A DNA stretch of 64,000 nucleotides from an uncultured Oscillospiraceae bacterium (GTDB lineage Bacteria; Bacillota; Clostridia; Oscillospirales; Ruminococcaceae). The stretch spans positions 18,559-82,558 of the forward strand of contig CAJUSD010000013.1 of NCBI GenBank assembly GCA_910589145.1, read 5' to 3'. Made by a program: the position numbers and the translations under genes. The notes under the pieces are model-generated. The model saw nothing but the letters and a program-made list of their open reading frames with translations. It was not told the origin of the DNA and did no database searches. Positions 17,434-25,780 of this stretch are shown piece after piece (the stretch's first letter is position 1; every line of letters starts with the position of its first letter).

Positions 17434-17462
17434 TTGAACCAACCTGTTTTTTGTGGTAAAAT
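17434..17462 (+). promoter_or_regulatory. Sigma-A promoter (TTGAAC-N17-TAAAAT) for the DUF3825-yaaA-eutS unit
   Basis: Ideal spacing, start near 17469. The leader carries a GAGCACTTCG / CGGAGTGTTC inverted repeat followed by T, which could act as an attenuator. Confidence 0.65.
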
Positions 17463-17532
17463 AGGATTAAGGCGAAACAGAGCACTTCGTTTGGCGGAGT
17501 GTTCCATTTTTATTCAAAGGAGGTGCTGCGTT

Positions 17533-19476
17533 GTGTCACACATGCTGCTTAAACGATATCCCAGCCTGTACGACCTGGTATATCTCAGCAGCTATCTATA
17601 TGAAACAGAAGGCTTTTATAAATGTAAGTATAACTCGGCCATTCCTCCTTGGTCAGTAATGAGCAGGGCTTATATTTCAGCGCAGGACAGCGATTTTATA
17701 TGGAGACAGGGATTATCTCCAGCCACTCCAAAGACGGCAGACCGTCTGCTAATTACCACATGCTTTTCAGCAGGCCCTAATGATCCTTTGCTTTTATTAT
17801 GTATACGCAATCGTAAACCAATGTCGAAATCCCCCTGGTATGCAGAACGTTTTATTCCCCGGAGCGAATTCATACGCAATGGGCAGTTTGCAGGAATACC
17901 AGAAGGCGAATGGCTGCGTAAGTGGGCAATTATCCGTTTAGGCGAAACGCATGACTATTTTGGAGCACTTGCCGAACTTCAAAAAATGACGCTTAATGAC
18001 GAACGGTGGTATTTTGGGAAAAAAGAAGATAAACGCTACCCTATCCTTGGAAACTATCTCAGATATGTATTCTACAAATTATGGATGGATCAATATATTT
18101 GTTACAGTGCAGATAAGCAGATGGCTGCCTTTAATACCGGGCTTGTAAATAATAAATATGAATATATTTATGCTGTATTTGACCGGATGTCTCCCATTAA
18201 TGGAAAAGTATGGAATTTAAAGGGGTTTTGTATTGCTGGAGAGCAGGGATTAGGAAAGGAATTTCTTCGGCAGTTTAGTCCCGTTCCACGTCCGGCACGG
18301 TTTTTTACCCGGACGGCAGAATTGATATATGAAATTAATTATGAACTTCCCCTGTCTGCCCAGCTCCCCTTTATTGATTATAATCATATTCTTCATGACA
18401 ATTTGAGCCGTTTTCCCCTCCCGTTTCTTCACAGCATTTGTTTCGGCTATGATAAAATTCAAAAATTGTTGACACAGATTTCTTTGGAAAGCTCGAAAAC
18501 ATCTGGGGCTTTGTTGGATGAGCTATGGGAGAAAATAGACGGTTTGATGGATGATGAATTATATCTTCGCATGAAAGGGCTGATAGAACGGGCGGTTCAA
18601 ATGGCCATGCGCCGCGTCATGTGGAACTATAAAACGGCGATACCTGTTTATTTTCCTACACGCAATACCATTTCATGGTTATTGCCTCTTGCACTGACTG
18701 CTGGAAGCAAAGCCGATGTAGCCCTAGTGGTAGAACGATTCCCCAACGGGAACTTGGAAGGCCATACTGTATTGGATTTAGATATGGCCTATACAGATGC
18801 CCGTCTGGTAAGTAAACCGGAAAGCGACTGGCTCTCTCCCGATATCATTCAAATGGGAATAGAGACACGGCAAGTTATTGAAAAAAGCAAAAAGCAGGAA
18901 CAACTCCCCCTCCATTTCCAACGAACCGCTCCAGCCGCATATACGGAGGATATTCCTGTCAAACCTGTCGTTCCTGCTCCTAAGGAGTCTTTAGATCCCT
19001 CAGAATCCTCTCTAGCAGAAAGAAAAAGCCCTTCTCAAGAATCTGTTTCTAAAAATCTTTTTAAAGCCAAAAAGCCAAAACGTCTCTCTACCCAAACAGA
19101 TCATTTAAAAAAATCTGCTGCTGGAAAAACATTGAAAAAGGGAGCACAGCCTGCACCACATCCCAAAGAAACGCGCAGTGCCTTGGAAATCCTCCATTCC
19201 CAAGCTGGGAAAGATATAAAGATTACAGAGGAACTGATAGGGCGGCATATTACACTTTCCAGTGTATCTGCAATCAAAAATCGCAGAGGGCTGCAGGGCA
19301 TTTATCAGGGAGTGGTTGTCACCATTCCCCAAAAAGCCCTTTCTCAAAATATGTCCTTTTATACCGGAAAGCCTATGAATGTGGTTATCACTGGGACAAA
19401 TACCCAAAAAACGCAGTATACTGCTGCCCCGGTGCATGGAAATGCGTCTTCTTTTAAACAGGAGAAAACGACATGA
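17533..19476 (+). CDS. DUF3825 domain protein with low-complexity linker and C-terminal domain
   Basis: A 647-residue protein. The start is GTG 17533, placed seven bases after a perfect AAAGGAGGTG. The middle (about residues 150-400) carries DUF3825 hallmarks: ERWYFGKKEDKRYPILGNYL, VFYKLWMDQYICY and AAFNTGLVNNKYEYIYAVFD. After residue 450 a Ser/Pro/Lys-rich linker leads to a C-terminal region of about 80 residues (AGKDIKITEELIGRHITLSS, FYTGKPMNVVITGTNTQ) that may be a small beta-barrel. DUF3825 is found in proteins predicted to bind RNA or work with OST-HTH domains; its activity is unknown. The ATGA overlap couples it to yaaA. Confidence 0.7.
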   Translation: MSHMLLKRYPSLYDLVYLSSYLYETEGFYKCKYNSAIPPWSVMSRAYISAQDSDFIWRQGLSPATPKTADRLLITTCFSAGPNDPLLLLCIRNRKPMSKSPWYAERFIPRSEFIRNGQFAGIPEGEWLRKWAIIRLGETHDYFGALAELQKMTLNDERWYFGKKEDKRYPILGNYLRYVFYKLWMDQYICYSADKQMAAFNTGLVNNKYEYIYAVFDRMSPINGKVWNLKGFCIAGEQGLGKEFLRQFSPVPRPARFFTRTAELIYEINYELPLSAQLPFIDYNHILHDNLSRFPLPFLHSICFGYDKIQKLLTQISLESSKTSGALLDELWEKIDGLMDDELYLRMKGLIERAVQMAMRRVMWNYKTAIPVYFPTRNTISWLLPLALTAGSKADVALVVERFPNGNLEGHTVLDLDMAYTDARLVSKPESDWLSPDIIQMGIETRQVIEKSKKQEQLPLHFQRTAPAAYTEDIPVKPVVPAPKESLDPSESSLAERKSPSQESVSKNLFKAKKPKRLSTQTDHLKKSAAGKTLKKGAQPAPHPKETRSALEILHSQAGKDIKITEELIGRHITLSSVSAIKNRRGLQGIYQGVVVTIPQKALSQNMSFYTGKPMNVVITGTNTQKTQYTAAPVHGNASSFKQEKTT

Positions 19477-20240
19477 TTCTTATTTTATCCCCGGCAAAAA
19501 ATATGATAGATGCGGCAGATGTACCTGATTGGAACATTCGTCCTTTATCCCGGCCTGCATTCCTACAGGAAGCGTCATTTTTATCCAAAGAGCTGAAGCA
19601 GTTCAGTCCCTGGCAGCTAGAAACAATTTTAGGCGTTAATCCTTCCCTTGCCTTGAAAGCATTTGGACAGTATCAAAGGTTTCACGCCGAAAATGGAAAT
19701 GTTCCTGCTCTGCTTTCTTATCAGGGGCTGCAATACCAGCATCTTTCCTCTATTGATTTTTCTCCCTTGGATTGGGATGCAGCCCAGGATAGGCTTCGGG
19801 TTATCAGTGCCCTATATGGCGTACTTCGTCCCTTGGACGCAGTTCTCCCCTACCGTTTGGAAATGCTTTGCCGACATTCTTTTGCCGGAAAACGGCTTTA
19901 CCGCTTTTGGGGAGATCGGATATGGAAAAATCTTTCCCAAATGCATTCTGATGAACCGATTATAAATCTCGCTTCTCAGGAATATGCAAAGACGGTTATT
20001 CCTTATGCAGCCGGAAAAATGATAACCTGTGATTTTCTCATTTCCAAACATGGGCGTTTTGTTTGTATTGCAACCATTGCAAAAATGGCGCGGGGCCAAA
20101 TGGCACGTATGGTTGTAAAAAAACGTCTAAACCATCCAGAAGAATTACAGGCTTTTCAATGGGGAGGTTTTGCCTTTCAGCCGCGTCTTTCCTCGGAATG
20201 TCATTATACCTTTATAGCGGATAAACGACAGGCTTTATAG
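19473..20240 (+). CDS. yaaA: YaaA-family peroxide stress protein
   Basis: A 255-residue protein with the family signatures ILILSPAKNM at the N-terminus, YGVLRPLDAVLPYRLEM near residue 115, INLASQEYAK and RFVCIATIAKMARGQMARM. YaaA binds DNA and lowers free iron/Fenton damage in E. coli during hydrogen peroxide stress. Translationally coupled to the DUF3825 gene and followed 20 bases later by eutS. The coupling of a peroxide protein with DUF3825 is not part of any operon I know. Confidence 0.92.
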   Translation: MILILSPAKNMIDAADVPDWNIRPLSRPAFLQEASFLSKELKQFSPWQLETILGVNPSLALKAFGQYQRFHAENGNVPALLSYQGLQYQHLSSIDFSPLDWDAAQDRLRVISALYGVLRPLDAVLPYRLEMLCRHSFAGKRLYRFWGDRIWKNLSQMHSDEPIINLASQEYAKTVIPYAAGKMITCDFLISKHGRFVCIATIAKMARGQMARMVVKKRLNHPEELQAFQWGGFAFQPRLSSECHYTFIADKRQAL

Positions 20241-20260
20241 GTTTTCTGGAAGGAGTTTAA

Positions 20261-20671
20261 ATGACTATGGATATTATTGAAAAAATAAATAAAGCGAATG
20301 CTGTTGACATCCTCTCCGCAGAAGGTAAACTTAGAATCATTCAGGAAATTGTCCCCGGCAAACAAATTACTATGGCTCATATTATTGCGGGGCCAGATGG
20401 ATGTATTTATCAAAAATTGGGCCTGAATCCCAAAATTGACTATGCTAAGGCTGCAATCGGGATAGTTACCCTCAGCCCCAGCGAATCCGCAATTATAGCA
20501 GGAGATATTGCCATTAAAACCTCTGGCGTGGATCTGGGGTTTATTGACCGATTCAGTGGCTCATTGATTGTAACTGGAAATTTTTCGCAGGTGGATGCTG
20601 CCATGAAAGCAATACTTTCTTATTTTCGTGAAACAATGGGCTTTGCAGTCTGTGAAGTTACCAGAACCTGA
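20261..20671 (+). CDS. eutS: Microcompartment shell protein EutS (BMC-domain)
   Basis: A 136-residue EutS/PduU-type shell protein: RIIQEIVPGKQITMAHIIA, GIVTLSPSESAIIAGDIAIK, GVDLGFIDRFSGSLIVTG and a C-terminal FAVCEVTRT. The permuted BMC fold is typical of EutS. About 20 extra N-terminal residues (DIIEKINKANAVDILSAEG) precede the usual start. No other microcompartment shell or ethanolamine-lyase genes appear in the window, so it is an orphan together with eutP. Good ribosome site AAGGAG. Confidence 0.93.
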   Translation: MTMDIIEKINKANAVDILSAEGKLRIIQEIVPGKQITMAHIIAGPDGCIYQKLGLNPKIDYAKAAIGIVTLSPSESAIIAGDIAIKTSGVDLGFIDRFSGSLIVTGNFSQVDAAMKAILSYFRETMGFAVCEVTRT

Positions 20672-20689
20672 TACCAGCTAATTTGCGGG

Positions 20690-20860
20690 TACGGCCCGAG
20701 ACGAGTACCCGCCAGACGCAAAACATCCTTGTACAAATAAAAAGGGAATAACAATATTTTTAAAAAGAAAAAAGCCTGTTTGCGGAGGCAGAAACATTGT
20801 AGCGGAAAGCTAAAAATTTTTTGACTTAGTGAATACCAATTCGTGGATACTAATTTTCGG
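20690..20860. repeat. Hairpin-swap repeat, copy 2 (between eutS and eutP)
   Basis: Begins with a GC hairpin (GCGGGTAC / GAGTACCCGC), continues with GACGCAAAACATCCTTGTAC and AAATAAAAAGGG, and ends with the terminal unit AACATTGT ... TTTTTTGACTTAGTGAAT...AATTCG. The same order is found at 42910-43090. It fills the 310-base eutS-eutP gap. A weak TTGACT-N19-GATACT promoter may lie in its right end. Confidence 0.6.
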
Positions 20861-20981
20861 TTAAGTGGAATGTAAAAGTCGGGAGTTCAATTTCGCGGAT
20901 CTCATTGAAGATAAGCCTTTCAGATGGTCTTCTTCCGCCAGCCCTCTTGTACCCTTTACAAACCAGAAAGAAGCCGCCAAA

Positions 20982-21434
20982 ATGAAAAAAATCATCCTAA
21001 TTGGCCGCAGTGAGTGCGGCAAAACAACCCTGACACAAGCCTTGAAGGGCGATACCATTCATTATCATAAAACTCAATATGTCAATCATTATGATGTTAT
21101 TATTGATACACCAGGAGAATATATTCAAACCAAAAACCTAGGTGGAGCAATCGCAATGTACTCTTTTGAAGCAGACGTAGTAGGTCTATTGCTCAGTGCT
21201 ACAGAACCCTTTTCCCTCTATCCTCCCTGTGTCACTGCACAAGCCAACCGCGAGGTAATTGGGATTGTTACACAGATAGACCATCCCGGCGCAGACCCGG
21301 AACAGGCGGAGCGCTGGCTTCGCCTAGCAGGCTGTGAAACCGTCTTTCACGTAAGCTCCTATACTGGGGAAGGAATCTGGAAAATTTTAGAATATCTCAG
21401 GGAGGATGGGGAATTTCTTCCCTGGGAGATTTAA
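20982..21434 (+). CDS. eutP: EutP/PduV-family GTPase-like protein
   Basis: A 150-residue P-loop GTPase-fold protein. The P-loop IGRSECGKTTL (residues 6-16), the IDTPGEYIQ switch-II region (42-50) and TQIDHPGA (near 105, in place of NKxD) are as in EutP/PduV. EutP of Salmonella has acetate kinase activity. The frame is open upstream to GTG 20865, adding 39 residues of unfamiliar sequence; I chose ATG 20982, which matches the family start, although its ribosome site is weak. It sits 35 bases before the sirtuin gene. Confidence 0.88.
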   Translation: MKKIILIGRSECGKTTLTQALKGDTIHYHKTQYVNHYDVIIDTPGEYIQTKNLGGAIAMYSFEADVVGLLLSATEPFSLYPPCVTAQANREVIGIVTQIDHPGADPEQAERWLRLAGCETVFHVSSYTGEGIWKILEYLREDGEFLPWEI

Positions 21435-21469
21435 GGAGCTATAAAGCAACATAAAGGAGGGATCTGGTT

Positions 21470-22186
21470 ATGAACCAGCTTTTATGGGAAAAAATTCAGG
21501 AAAGCCGTTATATTGTATTTTTCGGAGGAGCGGGCGTGTCTACAGAAAGCGGTGTTCCTGACTTCCGAAGTGCAGATGGTCTCTATCACCAAAAATACGC
21601 CTACCCTCCAGAAGTCATACTCAGCCATAGTTTTTTCAATCATAATACAGAAGAGTTCTACCGTTTTTACCGCGATAAAATGCTTTATACAGAGGCAGAA
21701 CCCAACCCAGCCCATAAAGCTTTGGCAAAATTGGAGGAAATGGGAAAATTAAAAGCGGTTATTACTCAAAATATTGATGGTCTGCATCAAAAAGCAGGGA
21801 GCAAATGTGTTTTGGAACTTCATGGTTCCGTTCATCGCAATCATTGCCAAAGCTGTGGAAAATTTTATGGTTTAGACAACATTCTTGCGTCGGTAGGAGT
21901 TCCAAGATGTACCTGTGGAGGGATCATAAAACCGGATGTTGTACTGTATGAAGAACCTTTGGACGATAAAGTTGTCCATCAGGCGGTACGCTACATTCAA
22001 AAGGCTGACTTGCTGGTTGTCGGCGGAACGTCTTTAAGCGTCTACCCTGCCGCTGGATTCATTCAATATCTGCGAAATGGAAAGATGGCAGTTATCAACA
22101 GGGACCCAACTCCTGCTGACAGCCGTGCGGATTTAGTTCTGCGGGAACCTATTGGACAGGTTCTTTCCATAGATGAACAAATATAA
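21470..22186 (+). CDS. cobB: NAD-dependent protein deacylase, sirtuin
   Basis: A 238-residue class II/U-type bacterial Sir2. It removes lysine acyl groups using NAD, releasing nicotinamide and O-acyl-ADP-ribose. Signatures: FFGGAGVSTESGVPDFRS (NAD binding), TQNIDGLH, ELHGS with catalytic His118, zinc Cys at 126, 129, 147 and 149, and GGTSLSVYPAAG. Complete and of normal length. Good ribosome site AAGGAGGG. Followed 14 bases later by mnmM. Confidence 0.96.
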   Translation: MNQLLWEKIQESRYIVFFGGAGVSTESGVPDFRSADGLYHQKYAYPPEVILSHSFFNHNTEEFYRFYRDKMLYTEAEPNPAHKALAKLEEMGKLKAVITQNIDGLHQKAGSKCVLELHGSVHRNHCQSCGKFYGLDNILASVGVPRCTCGGIIKPDVVLYEEPLDDKVVHQAVRYIQKADLLVVGGTSLSVYPAAGFIQYLRNGKMAVINRDPTPADSRADLVLREPIGQVLSIDEQI

Positions 22187-22200
22187 AGGAGGAACGCATT

Positions 22201-22797
22201 ATGTCTATTGGTCTAAATACACGTCATATTGCCCATCGTTTTCTTAAAGAGCACGTTCAGCCGGGCGCTTTTTGCATTGACGCCACTGCCGGGCGAGGGA
22301 GAGATACCCTCCTTCTCTGCCAATTGGCCGGTGAAAAAGGAAAGGTATTGGCTTTTGACATCCAATTGGAAGCAGTCGCCAGCACCAGGAAGCTTTTAGA
22401 AGAAAACAGCATGTCCAATTGGGCTTATGTATTTTTGGAAAGCCATACCAATATAGATTTATACGCTGAACCAAAAACCGCAGACGCTATTGTCTTTAAT
22501 TTTGGTTGGCTGCCCGGTGGAGATCATACGCTCCATACTGAAACCAAAACCAGCCTGGATGCTATTCAAAAGGGATTAAAGCTGCTGAAACCCGGTGGAA
22601 TTATGAGTTTGTGTTTATATTATGGAAAGGAAACCGGGTTTGCAGAAACAGACGCTATCCTGAAGTATCTGGAAACAGTTGATAATCAGGAATACACAGT
22701 TGTTGTCAGTTCATTTGCTAACCGTCCCAACTGCCCCCCTATTGCAGTGTGTATTCTTCGGGATGATATTAAGTCTGGAGAGGAGAATTCTATTTGA
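22201..22797 (+). CDS. mnmM: tRNA mnm5s2U-forming methyltransferase MnmM (YtqB type)
   Basis: A 198-residue class I SAM-dependent methyltransferase. It has the SAM motif IDATAGRGRDTLLLC and the YtqB/MnmM-specific FNFGWLPGGDHTLHTETKT. The family methylates aminomethyl-2-thiouridine at the tRNA wobble position in Gram-positive bacteria that lack the MnmC methyltransferase. Start behind AAAGGAGG. It overlaps kptA by four bases, suggesting linked RNA functions. Confidence 0.88.
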   Translation: MSIGLNTRHIAHRFLKEHVQPGAFCIDATAGRGRDTLLLCQLAGEKGKVLAFDIQLEAVASTRKLLEENSMSNWAYVFLESHTNIDLYAEPKTADAIVFNFGWLPGGDHTLHTETKTSLDAIQKGLKLLKPGGIMSLCLYYGKETGFAETDAILKYLETVDNQEYTVVVSSFANRPNCPPIAVCILRDDIKSGEENSI

Positions 22798-23354
22798 ATC
22801 CATCTTTTGCTCAGGATGATGCCTCAGGCCGGCTTTTATCATATATTCTGCGGCATCATCCAGAGGCTGCGGGTGTACAGCTTGATTCCCATGGCTGGGT
22901 AGATGTGGATGCGCTGCTTCACGGAATTCGTGTTATGGGCCGAAATCTCTCCCGTACTGATCTGGAACGGATTGTCCGGGAAAATAAAAAACGCCGGTAT
23001 TCTTTTAGCCCGGATGGGAAACGGATACGAGCAAATCAGGGACATTCTATCCCGGTAGATTTGGAACTACTCCCAGAAATCCCTCCCGATCCCCTTTATC
23101 ATGGAACTGCTTCCCGTTTCTGGGAAAGCATCCAGCTGCAAGGGCTTTTGAAGCAATCCAGGCAGTATGTCCATCTTTCCTCTGACCGCAAAACAGCTTT
23201 GGATGTTGGAAAAAGGCATGGCGTTCCTATTATTTTGCGAATACATACAGGAGAAATGCTTAAAAACGGCTTTTCTTTTTACCTTTCAGAAAACGGCGTG
23301 TGGCTTTGTGAGTCTGTTCCAGCCATATATTTGGAAAAGGAAAAAGATTTTTAG
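22794..23354 (+). CDS. kptA: RNA 2'-phosphotransferase (Tpt1/KptA family)
   Basis: A 186-residue protein with Tpt1 signatures: LLSYILRHHPEAAGV, RYSFSPDGKRIRANQGHS, LYHGTASRFW and YVHLSSDRKTA. Tpt1 transfers a splice-junction 2'-phosphate from RNA to NAD, making ADP-ribose 1''-2'' cyclic phosphate; in bacteria without that splicing its natural substrate is unknown, and some members ADP-ribosylate or NADylate nucleic acid ends. The start is TTG 22794 behind GGAGAGGAG, overlapping the mnmM stop. Confidence 0.93.
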   Translation: MNPSFAQDDASGRLLSYILRHHPEAAGVQLDSHGWVDVDALLHGIRVMGRNLSRTDLERIVRENKKRRYSFSPDGKRIRANQGHSIPVDLELLPEIPPDPLYHGTASRFWESIQLQGLLKQSRQYVHLSSDRKTALDVGKRHGVPIILRIHTGEMLKNGFSFYLSENGVWLCESVPAIYLEKEKDF

Positions 23355-23385
23355 GGCAAAAGGGCGAAAATTCTATTTCTTTCCC

Positions 23386-23414
23386 TTGTAATTCCACCGG
23401 AAAAGCTGTATACT
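23386..23414 (+). promoter_or_regulatory. Sigma-A promoter (TTGTAA-N17-TATACT) for the coiled-coil gene
   Basis: Spacing 17. The start would be near 23421, only about 30 bases before the ATG. Confidence 0.6.
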
Positions 23415-23451
23415 GGATTATGTAATGCTAATATCAAATCGGGGGTATTTC

Positions 23452-23799
23452 ATGTCAGGTGAAAAAAATGTGGTGATGATTTCGTTTGTAGGAGTTCTCG
23501 CCGTTCTTTTGGTTATAACCATTATCAGCATTTTTATTTTAGGACACCAGGCCAATGAATTTCAAAATGAAATTTCATCTGCCGTTTTACTTCGGGAAGA
23601 GCTTCAGGGCCAGCTCAACGATATAGAGGGAGCTATGCCGGATACAGACCAGATAGAAGCTGCTGCACAGCTCTCTGAACTTCAGCAGCAACTGGACGTG
23701 CTTCAACAAGAGGTAGACCAGCGCCGTCAGGAACGGATTGAGGCTGAGGGGAAAGTAACTGACGCCCAACACCAATTAACCGAATTGCGCGGACATTAA
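23452..23799 (+). CDS. Small membrane-anchored coiled-coil protein
   Basis: A 115-residue protein: a single N-terminal helix (MISFVGVLAVLLVITIISIF) then a heptad-rich region from residue 40 to the end (AAQLSELQQQLDVLQQEVDQ). Bitopic layout resembling FtsL/DivIC-sized proteins, but I see no specific signature. ATG 23452 is preferred because GGGGGT precedes it; an outer ATG at 23425 has no site. It precedes a second coiled-coil, serine-rich protein by about 110 bases. Confidence 0.65.
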   Translation: MSGEKNVVMISFVGVLAVLLVITIISIFILGHQANEFQNEISSAVLLREELQGQLNDIEGAMPDTDQIEAAAQLSELQQQLDVLQQEVDQRRQERIEAEGKVTDAQHQLTELRGH

Positions 23800-23911
23800 A
23801 AAATTATTTGTTTTTGGATTCTATTGTTGCTTCTATTTCTATCCATAGGTTGATGGTGTTTTAAAAACTGATGAACTCCCAGACAGGAAAAATACTGAAG
23901 GAGGTTTTGCT

Positions 23912-24694
23912 TTGAAAAAATATATTTGGATCGCATTAGCAGCAGCTTTGGCGGCAGGTATGAGTATTTCCACCATTACCGTATTTGCTAAATACGAAGA
24001 GCGCAACCGTGTTAGTGAACAATATGGATATATTGAAAATGAACTTGCTGCACTTCACCGGCAGATTGAAATGGCTATTGTGGAAAATACAGATGTTTCT
24101 ACAGAAGCGCTTTCCAACAATTTACAAAATCAAATTATTGATGTTCAAAACCAGATGGATAATCTGCTTGTAGAGTTGGATACAGAAGAAAACCTTATTA
24201 TTGCAGCTCAAAACGATTTGGAAGAGGTGAACGTCTCTATTAATCAAGCCCAGTTGGATCGGCTTCGTCAAGCTCAGGCAGATGAGCTGGCCCGTGAAGA
24301 GGAATACCGTCGCCAAGCTGAATCCTCACAGCGTGCAGCTGCATCAGCTGCCGCTGCCAGAAACAGTAGTTCTTCTTCTGTAAGGAGCAGCAGTTCCAAA
24401 GCTTCTTCTTCCAAAGCTTCTGCTCCTGCAAGTTCTTCTCAGAAAGCTTCTTCCTCATCCTCTGTCAAAGTAGTTACAGTTGGAAGTTCCAGCGGTTCCT
24501 CTAAGACAAGTCAGACTCCTTCCAGTTCCGCGCGGACTTCATCAACCGCTTCCACTTCTTCCAGCCCTAAAAATACTTCAAACACTTCATCTAATTCTAC
24601 TGTTGTGAAGAAGATTTCAAGTTCAAGCTCTAGCAAACCATCCGGTGCGATTGTAATTAAGAAGGGCGATAGTTCCTCTGAATCCAGCGATTAA
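23912..24694 (+). CDS. Secreted or membrane-anchored coiled-coil protein with serine-rich tail
   Basis: A 260-residue protein starting at TTG behind GAAGGAGG. N-terminal hydrophobic segment (IWIALAAALAAGMSISTITV) acting as signal or anchor, a coiled coil (about residues 40-150: ALHRQIEMAIVEN, QVNQ-like heptads, QAQADELAREEEYRRQ) and then about 110 residues rich in Ser, Thr, Ala and Lys, a probable stalk or glycosylated region. No sorting signal is visible, so it is likely membrane-tethered. Unknown function, perhaps acting with the previous gene. Confidence 0.7.
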   Translation: MKKYIWIALAAALAAGMSISTITVFAKYEERNRVSEQYGYIENELAALHRQIEMAIVENTDVSTEALSNNLQNQIIDVQNQMDNLLVELDTEENLIIAAQNDLEEVNVSINQAQLDRLRQAQADELAREEEYRRQAESSQRAAASAAAARNSSSSSVRSSSSKASSSKASAPASSSQKASSSSSVKVVTVGSSSGSSKTSQTPSSSARTSSTASTSSSPKNTSNTSSNSTVVKKISSSSSSKPSGAIVIKKGDSSSESSD

Positions 24695-24708
24695 TTTGTT
24701 ATACATAA

Positions 24709-24745
24709 TGCTGTTCCCTCCAGTTGGAGGGAACAGCACTTTTTT
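24709..24745 (+). terminator. Terminator after the serine-rich protein gene
   Basis: Perfect 13-bp stem TGCTGTTCCCTCC / GGAGGGAACAGCA, AGTT loop, then C and six T. Confidence 0.9.
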
Positions 24746-24814
24746 ATTCTTATCTTTGATGTGAGTTCTGAGTTTGATGAAAAGACTTTTAATTTTAAGG
24801 GGTTTCTATTTTAG

Positions 24815-25112
24815 GGACGCCGTCTCAGCAGCCATTGGCTGTTCGCTGGCTGCAAGCGGAAGAAACCCGCCAAAGAGGCTGCTCCCTATAAACTGGTTCT
24901 ATTCACCTTATCCCGCCCCCTAAGCAATTTCATACGGGCTAATTCTAAATACCGGCGGAATTATGGAGGCATCTGTCTCTTCGTTTGGCTTGGTTTCTTT
25001 GATTGATCTGGGGTATTTCGCGCTTGCGAGCGCGACCAGAGGAACTTTTTAGGAAAGTTCCTCTGGACTCTTCAAACCTTTTTTATTTGTTTTAGGCAGT
25101 GCTTATCTTAGT
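24815..25112. repeat. Hairpin-swap repeat, copy 3 (convergent gap)
   Basis: In order: an inverted repeat AGGGA...AGCAGCC / GGCTGCTCCCT, the segment GGGCTAATTCTAAATACC, GCGCGCTTGCGAGCGCG, then CCAGAGGAAC / GTTCCTCTGG, a CAAACCTTTTTTATTTG run and the end TGCTTATCTTAG. It occupies most of the 24695-25150 gap, between two convergent genes. Nothing gene-like is seen in the gap. Confidence 0.6.
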
Positions 25113-25150
25113 GGGTCCAATTTCGGCTTTTACATTGTCCCTTGAGGAAT

Positions 25151-25780
25151 TTACTTTTCTTCCTTTTCGTCTTTATACATAAGGCGCTGGACAAAAGACT
25201 TTTTCGGTTTCTCTTGCTGTTCCTGTTCTTTACTATCCTTTTTCATATAAACCAGCTTTTCCGAAAGGGAAATCCTTGCATAGCCAAGTCTATAGCCAAG
25301 AGCGCAGAAAAGAGGCACATAAAGATACAGCAGCATAGTAAGGAAGATTTGTAGGAATCCAAAGGAATTTGTATCCACTGTAGGTACAAAAAGATTAATT
25401 AAAATATTAATTTGAGGGTTAATAAGTTTATAAAAGAGTACTAAATCAGGAATATTTAAAATTTTCGCTAAAATGAGCAGAATACTGGTAGCCATAGGAA
25501 ACAGCATCCCCACAAGACCAACTTTTAATCCCCAGTTCAAATCCTCCTGCATCCGTCCAAATTGGACAAAATTCTTTTCCCTGTCTCCATAATACCAAAG
25601 CGTAGTATAAAGAATTCCTCCGCTAACTACTGTACAGAGAAGCTGGATGAAAAATTTCCCCCATGTTTTATCTAAAAAGAAGGAAAGGGAAAAAATAATA
25701 ATGGAGCAGATGATTACAGCAAAAAAAGTAGCTTTCACAATTTCCCAAAACATTTTTGGCATACTGCGTTTTTTATTCAT
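25151..25780 (-). CDS. Predicted polytopic membrane protein
   Basis: A 209-residue protein with about four hydrophobic helices (IVKATFFAVIICSIIIFSLSF, LLCTVVSGGILYTTLW, GLVGMLFPMATSILLILA, LQIFLTMLLYLYVPLFCALG) and a charged cytoplasmic C-terminus (KDSKEQEQQEKPKKS). No family recognised. Its start overlaps the stop of the Nudix gene upstream by eight bases, indicating translation coupling. Confidence 0.65.
   Translation of the reverse strand: MNKKRSMPKMFWEIVKATFFAVIICSIIIFSLSFFLDKTWGKFFIQLLCTVVSGGILYTTLWYYGDREKNFVQFGRMQEDLNWGLKVGLVGMLFPMATSILLILAKILNIPDLVLFYKLINPQINILINLFVPTVDTNSFGFLQIFLTMLLYLYVPLFCALGYRLGYARISLSEKLVYMKKDSKEQEQQEKPKKSFVQRLMYKDEKEEK

Noticed and set aside
20865-20981. N-terminal extension of EutP from GTG 20865
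   Set aside because: It lacks a ribosome site, is not part of the family, and overlaps the repeat's right end.
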